From NCBI GenBank assembly GCA_018136815.1, contig CM030934.1, positions 2,619,070-2,683,069 of the forward strand: 64,000 nt of DNA, given 5' to 3'. The DNA is from Isochrysis galbana. Lineage: Eukaryota; Haptophyta; Isochrysidales; Isochrysidaceae. Of this stretch, positions 41,305 through 50,848 are shown in pieces. A program made the translations under genes and the position numbers. The notes under the pieces are model-generated. The model ran no database searches. It saw only the letters and a program-made list of their open reading frames with translations, and had not been told where the DNA came from. Numbering within the stretch: position 1 is the stretch's first letter; each line of letters begins with the position of its first letter.

Positions 41305-41427
41305 ATGGAGCGCGCGCCGCTCCCCTCCCACGCTGCCGCCGCCCTCGCCGAGATGGACGGAGTACTGATGGACACGCCGCTGTCGCTGTCGCCGAAGCGA
41401 CCGCGCCAAGACGACCCGCCCAGCCAG
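41305..41427 (+). pseudogene. LINE ORF1-like start (MERAPLPS), followed by a splice-donor-like GTGAGC
   Basis: MERAPLPSHAAAALAEMDG... and a Pro/Arg segment (PKRPRQDDPP) run for 41 codons. They resemble the ORF1 starts at 63104 and 32015, including the PKR-P and SP-rich character. After CAG at 41427 the sequence GTGAGCACC looks like a donor, but no matching acceptor exon was found and the frame soon stops. Most likely a 5' LINE relic. Confidence 0.4.
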
Positions 41428-43447
41428 GTGAGCACCAGAGCCACCTCGCCACGCCCCCGAACAGATGCAAGGTGGTGGAGACTGTCCATGAGTTATGCCC
41501 ATAAGGGCCACACGGCCATAGGCCGCGCCGCCGAGGCGGCGCGACCCTCGCCAGGGTGAGAGGGGCCTCTGCCATAAGGCATGCCCAAAGGAGTATTGGC
41601 CTTGTCCGCCTGATGCTGTCTCCTTGAGGCCTGCAGCATGCTGTCCCCCATGGGCCATGGGGGGGCCAGCTTGGCTTGGCTGTTGTGGGTGGTGTGGCCG
41701 GGGCCCCCTAGTGGAGCGTCGGAGCGTCCAAGGTGTGGAGTGTGGTGGGTGTGGGTGTGGATGGTCGTGTGCGGCTAAAAAGTTCCGTCCTACATTATAG
41801 GACCGCGTCCTACGATTTCGGTGTATTTGTGTCAAAGAACATTTCATCTCGTGGGAGCAAGTTCTAGGGAGCTCATCATGAAGTCGCGTTCCGTCAAAAG
41901 AAAAAGAGGGCCAGGTGATATTTTGTTTTCACTCAGAATGCTTGTTTTCTTTTAGGTCTCAACAATTCCTCCAGTGATTGTTATTATTACTAAGATGAGT
42001 ACAAAGCTAATCATGACATACAAGGACGCGGCGCGTGCGCATAGCAATCTCCCCCCCCTCAACACACGCGGTAACCCCCAGATACGCAGGCTGAGTTTTC
42101 ATCTTCTTCGTCTTTGTCTCACACCCCTCCTCCTCGATCCTATTGTCGATGTCGTTCTTCTGGCAGGCGACGATGTCGCTTGCTTGGCTGATCTTGGGTG
42201 GCGAGGTCCGTGACGCGTGCGACGTGCGAGGACGGCCTTCTTGTTCTCCATGTAGAGTTTGCCAGCTGCTCGGTGCACTTGCACCATGGGATTCGTTTCA
42301 GTGTACGCGACCGCCGTGATGTATTCCATCGCGCTCTACTGTGTTACTATTAGTTAGTGTCGCGCGCGTTACCGTGAATGTGCGTGCGTGCAAATATAGG
42401 GAATCTTATCCGTTTGAGATTACACTGGCGATGCGTTCGGCGATGGCGCTCTGCGTCGTTCGTTCCCCCCCGCGCGCGTTGTCCCCCCCCCCCCCCCCCG
42501 CTTCGATTCCTCTCGCGATTCCTTCGATGATTGCCTTCATCTCGTCCATTCTTCGCGATTCTCGCGGAGGGGTACCAACGTTTAATGTTAGTTTCGTCGC
42601 GGTTTCGATGAAAGAAAGGAAGAACGAATGGCACGCGCCTCGCGTCTCGCGTCTTGTTTCGTCGCCCCTTGCTCGTTGCTCGTCGCTTGTCTAGAAGGTC
42701 TCTCCGCACATCGCCTTCTTCCTTCTTCCCCTTCAAACCTACGCGATCGCGTTTGGTTGAACCCACTGAGAGTGCACGCTCTTTGGGGGCAGAGACAAGG
42801 GGTCACACACTTTCATTCACTTTCAGTCGTCAGTCGTGTTTGTTTCATTGTTTCGGCTTTTGTTTGTTCGTTCATGCTTGTTTTGGGCCTGATCACCCCA
42901 TGACTCGCGTGGACGCTCGACTTAAGTCGGGGGGTGTCGCATCCAGAGTATCTTATATACTCTAGGCGGATGCGGTGCTTCTATCAATGTGAGGTGTGTG
43001 TAAAGAAAATCGAGTGAGTTTTGTTTTCGCCAATGAGTTGTCTCGAAGCTCCGCCGCATTGCACGTTGAATTTGCATTCGTTTCTCTCGTTTAATTGGTT
43101 TGTTTGTGCGATGTTGCGTTAGCTTTAGCTTTCGGAGTTTTCTTGTTGGTGAGTGAGTGATGTGGGGTGGTGTCGCGTGGGTCCTCGTCGCGATGTAGCG
43201 CGCCCTTTTCCCCCCTCTCTCAAGACTTCTCTTCACTCCATGCCCCTAGCCCCGCTGAGACTTGCCACGATCAAGCTTCGGCTTGATTCGACAGATGGGT
43301 CCCCCGGCTAGCTAGCAGTGCATGCAGCAGCCTGAACGGGCCCTGGCAAGCGCGTTTTTTTGGCTAGATAAAGGTACCTCCGATTGCCAATCGGGGGACA
43401 TTTGACAAGACGTATGCGTCGGCTGCATGCTTGGTGGTGCTTCCCAC
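41428..43447. other. Non-coding or unrecognised DNA up to the assembly gap
   Basis: No conserved domain in any frame. Local features: poly-C at 42483-42499, a CCGATT-GCC-AATCGG hairpin near 43380-43397, and general AT enrichment around 42800-43150. The contig ends at 43447. Confidence 0.45.
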
Positions 43448-43547
43448 NNNNNNNNNNNNNNNNNNNNNNNNNNNNNNNNNNNNNNNNNNNNNNNNNNNNN
43501 NNNNNNNNNNNNNNNNNNNNNNNNNNNNNNNNNNNNNNNNNNNNNNN
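43448..43547. other. Assembly gap of exactly 100 N
   Basis: One hundred N, the usual placeholder for a gap of unknown size. Telomeric repeat starts immediately to the right. Confidence 0.99.
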
Positions 43548-43554
43548 CCTAACC

Positions 43555-43591
<37 letters not shown>

Positions 43592-44690
43592 TAACCCTAA
43601 CCCTAACCCTAACCCTAACCCTAACCTAACCCTAACCCTAACCCTAACCTAACTAACCTAACCCTAACCCTAACCCTAACCCTAACCCTAACCCTAACCC
43701 TAACCCTAACCCTAACCCTAACCCTAACCCTAACCCTAACCCTAACCCTAACCCTAACCCTAACCCTAACCCTAACCCTAACCCTAACCCTAACCCTAAC
43801 CCTAACCCTAACCCTAACCCTAACCCTAACCCTAACCCTAACCCTAACCCTAACCCTAACCCTAACCCTAACCCTAACCCTAACCCTAACCCTAACCCTA
43901 ACCCTAACCCTAACCCTAACCCTAACCCTAACCCTAACCCTAACCCTAACCCTAACCCTAACCCTAACCCTAACCCTAACCCTAACCCTAACCCTAACCC
44001 TAACCCTAACCCTAACCCCAACCCTAACCCTAACCCTAACCCTAACCCTAACCCTAACCCTAACCCTAACCCTAACCCTAACCCTAACCCTAACCCTAAC
44101 CCCTAACCCTAACCCTAACCCTAACCCTAACCCTAACCCTAACCCTAACCCTAACCCTAACCCTAACCCTAACCCTAACCCTAACCCTAACCCTAACCCT
44201 AACCCTAACCCTAACCCTAACCCTAACCCTAACCCTAACCCTAACCCTAACCCTAACCCTAACCCTAACCCTAACCCTAACCCTAACCCTAACCCTAACC
44301 CTAACCCTAACCTAACCCTAACCCTAACCCTAACCCTAACCCTAACCCTAACCCTAACCCTAACCCTAACCCTAACCCTAACCCTAACCCTAACCCTAAC
44401 CCTAACCCTAAACCTAACCCTAACCCTAACCCTAACCCTAACCCTAACCCTAACCCTAACCCTAACCCTAACCCTAACCCTAACCCTAACCCTAACCCTA
44501 ACCCTAACCCTAACCCTAACCCTAACCCTAACCCTAACCCTAACCCTTAACCCTAACCCTTAACCCTAACCCTTAACCCTAACCCTAACCCTAACCCTAA
44601 CCCTTAACCTAACCCTAAACCTAAACCTAAACCTAAACCTAAACCTTAACCTGAACCTAAACCTGAACCTAAACCTAAACCTGAAACCTG
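43548..44690. repeat. Telomeric repeat array (CCCTAA)n / (TTAGGG)n
   Basis: About 1 kb of CCCTAA hexamers, with a few one-base variants (CCCTAAA, CCTAA, CCCCAA). From about 44547 they decay into CCCTTAA, CCTAAA and CCTGAA before unique sequence at about 44690. CCCTAA at the 5' side and a degenerate proximal edge to the right mean the chromosome end faces left. The repeat type is TTAGGG, not the plant-type TTTAGGG. Confidence 0.97.
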
Positions 44691-44739
44691 TGGTTTATGG
44701 CGCCATGCCAACGCCCACCGCCGCGACAATCTTCGTATT

Positions 44740-44880
44740 GCCGGTCGCGATATCGCTCATCGCGATATCGCTCATCGTGGTATCACTCATCGCGATATTG
44801 CCCATCACGATACTGCCCGTCGCGATACTGCCCGTCGCGATAGCGCCCATCGACATACGACCTGTCACCGTACGGCCCAC
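44740..44880. repeat. Subtelomeric 15-bp tandem repeat (GCGATAnnGCCCATC-like)
   Basis: Eight or nine degenerate 15-bp units such as GCGATATCGCTCATC and GCGATACTGCCCGTC. On the minus strand the open frame 44695-45036 reads them as pentapeptides (IATGS, IVMGN, IAMSD). The ORF begins MMHVKIRGADENIER and could be a small repeat protein, but the evidence is weak. Confidence 0.6.
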
Positions 44881-44941
44881 CGACGCGGTCGTGCGAGCTG
44901 TCGTTCCAGCACTCCCGACTCGTCTTTCGACGCTGTGAGGC

Positions 44942-44998
44942 AGGGAGAACACCTGCCGCCAATGCTCAACCAGAGCATCGGCGGCAGGTGTTCTCTCT
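44942..44998. other. Near-perfect hairpin (about 26-bp stem, 5-nt loop)
   Basis: GAGAACACCTGCCGCCAATG at 44945 and the facing arm to 44995 are complementary over 23 positions with one mismatch. The loop is AACCA (44968-44972), and outer G-U, G-C and A-U pairs extend the stem. It lies 250 bp inside the telomere array. Confidence 0.85.
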
Positions 44999-46157
44999 AT
45001 GTTTTCGTCGGCTCCTCGGATTTTCACGTGCATCATAGGGCTGGTAGCAATCTAGAAATGTAATTTAAGCTAGCCTGCAGCGTGATCTGCGACGGCGCGA
45101 CGCGCGCGGCCGAACAGTACTGTGGGATTGATAGCTTTTTGTTTGACGTCTAAAGGGAGAATTTTTCTCCGCACGGAGGGCTCGAAAATTGGGCAGAAGG
45201 GCGAATTTCGAGTTCTACACCGCCCGTTCTTTTGGCTACTAGTAGATTCAATATGTAATCTAGCCAAGCACCGGCCTGAAAGCTTCAGGCGTGATGGTTG
45301 CGATCGATTTCTGTGGGCAATCGTGTCGTGAATCACGATTGGACACCGGCTGCTTTGCGCTCATCTCGAGCCAACTTTTGGAATTTTTTGTACACACGGA
45401 TGACCTCCAAGGCTATTCACGTTCGGAGACACACAGGTCGTGCCCGCCAAGCACGGGTCAGTCAATAGTTCTCCCGTTTTTATAGCACAACATCCCAACA
45501 TGGAGCACAAAAAGTAATTTTGTTTTCGCATTGACGTGCTGAATTGACGGACAGCCTCGTGTTTTCGAGCGTCTCACGTTCGATTTCGAGAGACAGCCCC
45601 TCCTTTTCTCTCGATGATTCGACAGTCTCATATGGTAAGACTGGTTGGCTACCGAAACATTGGCATTTGGGCATGCTGATGGTCATGTATTGTGCTCATA
45701 TGTGTCTTGGACTGGTGAAATGAAGACTAAAATTAGAATTACTAAGGTTATAATTTGGCAAAACTATAATCAATTTGATCTTTTTCTCCTGCGGCGGCGC
45801 GCGATGGCGGCCGCAGCGATGGTCGCTGGCCTCGCCAGTGGCCTCGCACGCGGCCTGTGGCCGCTCTGGCGAGGGTCTGCGCGGCCAGGAGGCCAGCAGG
45901 CACCCGCTCCCACCATGCTGAGGCGGTGCCGCGCGTGATGGGGCAGCCCATCATGCGCAGCACCGTCATTTTGACGCTTCGCGGCCTGCCGCGCACTGCA
46001 TACGCGCGAGGGGCTGGCAGTAGATGCCAGCAGGGGCGAGGTGGAGGGCGCAGGCGACGCGGTGCGCCCGCGCAGGGTTTTGTACTGCCTGCCCGGGGGT
46101 AACCGTGCCCGGGGAACGCAGGCGCGCGTCGCACAGCGCGACCTGTGGTGCACTTTT
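44999..46157. other. No gene seen
   Basis: AT/GC-mixed unique DNA. ORFs on both strands lack domains, and composition alone accounts for them. Confidence 0.4.
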
Positions 46158-46360
46158 GTGGTCGACGTCGATTTCGCACGAGCGCGAAAACGTTTTGGGG
46201 TCTGTGTGTTGAATGGCGTCGAAAATGTGCATATTTCTCATAAGATTCTGCCTAATATACCCATTTCCAGTAGCATATCCTAAGATCTCGCGATAAAACC
46301 TCAATCTTGACTTAGTGAATTTTCACCCTTAGAAGTTAAAAGCCCTGTTTGACCGCCCTA
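46158..46360. repeat. Dispersed repeat R1, second copy
   Basis: Same orientation as 5197-5408; ends TTTGACCGCCCTA and is joined at 46361 to a LINE 3' UTR fragment. Confidence 0.65.
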
Positions 46361-46645
46361 TTAATAGGAACCGCACCGGAAACCTATAAAGATCTCACGT
46401 TATATGAATGAGGAAAATTCGAGTCGTAAATAGCTCAAGTGACGAGCCACAATCTCTCACCCCCTTCTCTCCAACTCCCGGCCGAAGCAGAGCGCGCGGC
46501 CTCCCTGGATTCAGCTTCTCCGCTAAAGAGGGAACTGGGGAAGGGGAAGGGGGTTGCTAGGGGTTAAGGTTGGGTAGAAGGGAGGTACACTAGCAAGCTG
46601 CCTCACGCCGCGTACGTAGCGGGAATTTTTAAGAAGATTTTTTTA
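46361..46645 (+). mobile_element. LINE 3' UTR-only insertion
   Basis: Matches the tail of the 53.3-kb LINE (CGCACCGGAAACC..., CTTCTCTCCAACTCCCGGCC, GGGGTTAAGGTTGGGTAG) and ends TTTTTAAGAAGATTTTTTT. It is a severely 5'-truncated copy with no coding part. Confidence 0.75.
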
Positions 46646-47273
46646 TATCGAGCTCATGCAGGCCATGGCCGATGGCCGCACAAGAGAGTGGGTCAGCAGG
46701 GCAATGGCCTCCTGGCAAGCCATCAGGCATGCCAGGAGGAATGGTGGTTCCTCCCCCACGGCAGGGGAGGAGTGGAGAGAGGGGGGGCTGCGCTCGTGCC
46801 CCCCCATGGGCGAACCAAGTATAAACTTAGTTGTGCTAATACTAATAGTATATACTAATATAGACATCACCCAATCAATGGGATCATTTGAGGTGTTAGG
46901 GTCGATCGTAGGGTGCCAGCAGCTTCGATTCCCGTAGGTGAGAAACGACTTGCCATGCTGACACCCTACGACCCTACTAGTATACAAACCTGTTAAGAAT
47001 GCACAATGCTAGCACACTTGCACCACTCACAAAACAGCAGGCATGACACGAACATCATGGGGAAGGAAACCCTGGCGGATCCCGCCACTATCCAGCTTGA
47101 TGTGCAGCGTCCTTTGACCGCCCTATCCATTCGCACTTCCCCTACGCAAGTTGCAAAAGTCAGGAAATTTGATGAACGAACTCGGCAAGGGATGGACAAT
47201 GCGAACGCGACAACGCACGTGCGCGATGCTTTCACTATTCATCTCCCTTGCACTGTTCCCCTCGCGTCTCAGG
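46646..47273. other. Intergenic, 3' side of the TANGO6-like gene
   Basis: An ORF from 46656 (MQAMADGRTREWVSRAMASW) has some protein-like character but no family match. 46890-46975 contains facing copies of AGGGTCG...GTAGGGTG / CACCCTACGACCCTA, a weak inverted repeat. No gene claimed. Confidence 0.35.
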
Positions 47274-50200
47274 TCAAGGCATCCGCAGCATGAGACCCGC
47301 GGGGCCATCAGCGGCGCGAAGCATGCTGCGTCCTAGGGTGTCCATTTCCGCGATTGCTGCGAGAGCGTGTGCCCGCAACACGTCGTCGGAGGTGATGTCG
47401 CGTGTCGCGCGGAGCCGCACGAGAATGTTGCGCAGTTGCTTGCTGCTTAGCACGGTCGCCGCGTCAGCGCCCAACCGCTGAAGCAGCAGTCCAACTAGAT
47501 AGGCCGCGGCCCTTCGCTCATCACGCAAAGCGGTAGCGGTCACATGCAAGATGGATGCTTCCACCTGCTCGCCACAGAAGGGTCCCGGAGGTGTGTCTGA
47601 ATATGCGCGATGGGGCTCTAAGGCGCTCTCAGCAAGTGCGAGGACGTCGACAGCCCACGGATGGAGGGCAAGGCGCAAGGTAGATGCCACCGTTGCCAAG
47701 GCCGCCAGGCACGATACGCGCACGACGGGCTCCTCATCTCTCGCACCTCGTAGTAATGTGCCTATAGCCGCATCAGCGTGGGGCGGCAGTGCGTCGCCAA
47801 GGCGTGTCACGGCCTGACACAATGCTTGCGCACCCTTCAGCCGCCGCTCCACAACATCTACTCTAGGGCGGTGGGTTGAGGGCGCGCAACGAGCACTTCG
47901 GCCCCTCACAGAGGGCGACAACTGTAGGACAAGCTCGGCTAGACGAGGGATCATCGTACGTGGCTCAACCTCTGCGGCTGCAGCTAGTGTGTTGAGGGCA
48001 CTTTGATAGACGTAAGAGTCCTGGTGGGCGAGTCGTAGCTCAGCGACCTCGCAGAGCAGTTGCAGCTTGCGCATCGCCGCTGGACAACGCCGCAGCATGG
48101 CCTTGCGGATAACGTCGAGCCCCGCAACAATCAGCGGCGGCTCAGAAGCGCCTGCATCCGCCACTGCCTCTTGCAACACCGCGAGCGCGGTGGAATCGGC
48201 ACCCCCCGCATCGCAGACGTGGACTCCATCACCATCGTCTGCCGGTGCTGTGAGCAGAGCCGCCATTAGTTCCGCAGCCTGGTTGGAAACAGCGTGGCAG
48301 GGATGGCCCAAGCATGCCTGCAATGGCTGTAGCAGCCGGTCGCGCAGAAGAGCCCGCAAGGGCTGATGAGACTGCGACGCCACGATCAAAATCGACACGA
48401 TGCGCAAGCATAGCTCGGCCACCTCAGCATTATCATCGCTGGCATCCGCAGAATCCATGCTTCTCCGCTCTAGCAGAGCCGCCAAAATGCTCAGCGGCGT
48501 GGGCTCCCCCGGGCTGGCGGGAGCATTCGCCGTCTTGCCTGCAAAAGAATCGTCGGAGAATTGTGGAAGCGGTGTCGCGATGTCACGGGCATCCGCCATT
48601 GCGATTTGCTCGGCAAGATCATCCGAACGAACGTTCTCCAGGAGAGTCACCTGAAGGGCCAATTCGAGGACCGAAGGTGAGGGAGAGACACTGATGCGGC
48701 GTGCAGTGGGCATCAGCTATGGCGCAAGCGGAGCACAGCGCGTTGTTGTAGGCTGGGCCGTGCGTGAGCCTCACTAGGCAAGTGTGGAGCCAGGCCACAT
48801 GCTCCATGGCGCGGACGGGTTCGCCGCCTTGCTCTCCTCTGCTCGTCGTGACCGACTGGCTCGCAAGAAGCGCGCGGCGGAGCACGGAGACGACGAGCGT
48901 AGCGGCGACGTGGCGTAGAGAGGGCGACGAAAGCTCGGATTGCAGCCGCTGCAAGAGCTCAACGCTCACCGCCAGCGTGGATCCCACTGCGTCATCGGCT
49001 GCAACAGTCATAGGCGGTCGAATATGCCCGTCGACGAGTAGAGCCTCTAGTGCACCAGCGGGCGCCGTCGCACCCTGCAGCAGCCGTGAAAAAGCCTCGC
49101 ATCTGGTGATGCGTTCCAGCGCGCTGCTGCCACGAGCGCCGAGGCCCAGAAGCAGCGCAGCATGAGCACCCGAGGCGATCAAAGCATCGCAAAGAACGGG
49201 CGGTGGCGGAGCTGCACACAGGAGTGCGTGCAACCTCCACAACGCTTGTGCGGTTGGACCTGTTGATGAGCCACCACCATCGTTCTCTGCGCCGAGAGTG
49301 CGGCATGCAGTGCTTGGCGCCGTGTCCGTCTTACTTGCAGGGAGCAGAGGCTCGAGAAGGGGGGCCACTAGGAAGCACCTCGCTAGTTTGGGTTGCTTCG
49401 TGACGAGGGTTGCGCAAAGCTGCGCCCCCGCGCAGCGCAGGTACGCGGCCACCTTCTCCTCATCCTCGCGCGATGGCGGCTGATGAGCAGCAGCAGCCGG
49501 CGCCGAAGCCGGCGGGAGCAGCAGCTGGACAGCTTGCCCGCACATCCTGCGAAAGTACTCAGTGCGATTGGAGCCGCGCGAGGGGATACAAAGCAATCGA
49601 ATTGCCATGGTCATTGCAGGATGCGCATCGGTCTCCACGTCATCGCTGCCGGCTGGTCGTGACGGCGCCGTTTCGTCTACCTTTCCCGCTGCGCTCCCTG
49701 ACCTCTGAGTGGGCGAGGGCGCCTCTCTGAGGCAAAGGAGCAGCGCTTCTGCGCCACCAGGTCGCTGTACAGTGGCCGAGAGGTACCCTGCCACATGTGA
49801 GCGCATCCATGGTGTAACATCTGGAGAGCGCATGATGTGGACGAGGGCCTCGAGCAACGGGATAAGGCGCTCATGGGTCAGCAACTGATTCAGCCGATCT
49901 TTCGCCCACTCCTCTGGTGAGAGCACGGAGGCGCTGCCGAGGTCGATGATCACACCACTCATAGCTGGTGAGCCGTTGGCGCCACAGTGTGCATCGCTGC
50001 TGTCAGCTGCACCCGCATACGGTGCAGCGGGACTGGGCGCAGTGGGCAATGCGTTGGCCTCGCTCTGCGCCAAGCGGATGAGAGCGCTCAGCTCGAGCGC
50101 GAGAAACCGGTGACAGACGAGCGAGCGGAGCAGCGGGTGTGCCCACAAGGCCGCAAGCAGCCGCAGGCAGCTGGCTGCCGAGCGGGGGGCAAAGCCTGGG

Positions 50201-50343
50201 TGCAGCGTGGCGTGGACCATCTCGTCGAGCGCATCCGTTGCCGATCGGATCTCGGCCATCGAGATCGGCTCGTCCTCTGAGCGAGCCGCGAGCGCGAGCA
50301 GCGAGCCGTCGTCGCCGCCGCCGCCGCTGCCGCCGCCACACAT
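47274..50343 (-). CDS. TANGO6: TANGO6/Rtp1-like HEAT-repeat protein, with one frame change
   Basis: Two long minus-strand frames make one protein. The first runs from ATG 50341-50343 to a stop at 48619 (574 codons). The second is open from about 48720 to a stop at 47274. They overlap between 48619 and 48719, where a short intron or an indel must switch frames; I found no convincing splice pair. Both are helical and Ala/Leu-rich. The first contains the EYFRRMCGQAVQLLL block. The second contains HQDSYVYQSALNTLAAAAEV, EPRTMIPRLAELV and RLKGAQALCQAVTRLGDALP, which match the RTP1_C1 and RTP1_C2 regions of TANGO6/Rtp1. In yeast Rtp1 helps RNA polymerase II assembly and nuclear import; animal TANGO6 was found in a Golgi-transport screen. 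The upstream GTG at 50364 is not needed. Confidence 0.7.
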
Positions 50344-50848
50344 CGTCGCGCCCACCGTGTTCACACTCTCTTCACGCTTCAGCCATCCAGAGCTCGCACC
50401 ACCCGTCTGATGGGCGGAACTGGGAACTGGGAACCTTGATGGAGAAAAAAAAACCCTCTGAAGATTCTGGGCTAACGCCTACTACGGGCACTATGCTTCG
50501 TTTTTTAAATTCAAATCCCTTTCCCCCCCTCGTTCTGCGTTTCCCTCCATCACGGCAGCGACGACGGGCGACTTCTCTCCCACTCTCCCTCCTCCCGCCT
50601 TGTTAGTTGTAGCCCGGTCACTCACTCATTTTAACCACTATTTTCCACCTCCCCTGGGTGTCCAAGGATTCCTCAGGGTCCCCCCCTACCTGCCCCGGCA
50701 ACTCCCTCCCCCCTCCGAACCACCCCCTCCCGCCCCACGAAGGGCAATGGCGTCGGTGAGGGAATCCCCTCCCTTCCCCCGCGCGTGGCGGTCTATTTTG
50801 GGAGATTGAGGGGTTCGCTCACGGGAGGGAATCAGAGTGGTGAATGTG
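50344..50848. other. Upstream region of TANGO6-like gene with element ends
   Basis: 50445-50471 (minus) reads GAATCTTCAGAGGGTTTTTT, a LINE-type 3' end. 50614-50690 is the reverse of 55485-55560 (see separate entry). 50832-50848 is the LINE target duplication. No gene. Confidence 0.5.
50614..50690. repeat. 75-bp repeat, inverted copy at 55485-55560
   Basis: GTAGCCCGGTCACT...TTTTAACCACTAT...TCCACCTCCCC...GTCCAAGGATTCC is found here and, reversed, at 55485-55560 with a few mismatches. It may be the end of another short element. Confidence 0.6.

Noticed and set aside
42480-42500. Long C and G homopolymers (also 12897, 26065, 61050) as regulatory sites
   Set aside because: They occur throughout the window in unrelated places and may vary in length through sequencing error.
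43653-44021. Gly-Leu repeat ORF
   Set aside because: Translation of the telomeric hexamer array.
43548-44690. CRISPR-like array
   Set aside because: Hexamer tandem repeat without spacers, in a eukaryotic genome.
46890-46945. tRNA B-box-like CTTCGATTCCC
   Set aside because: No cloverleaf could be folded around it and no A box was found.
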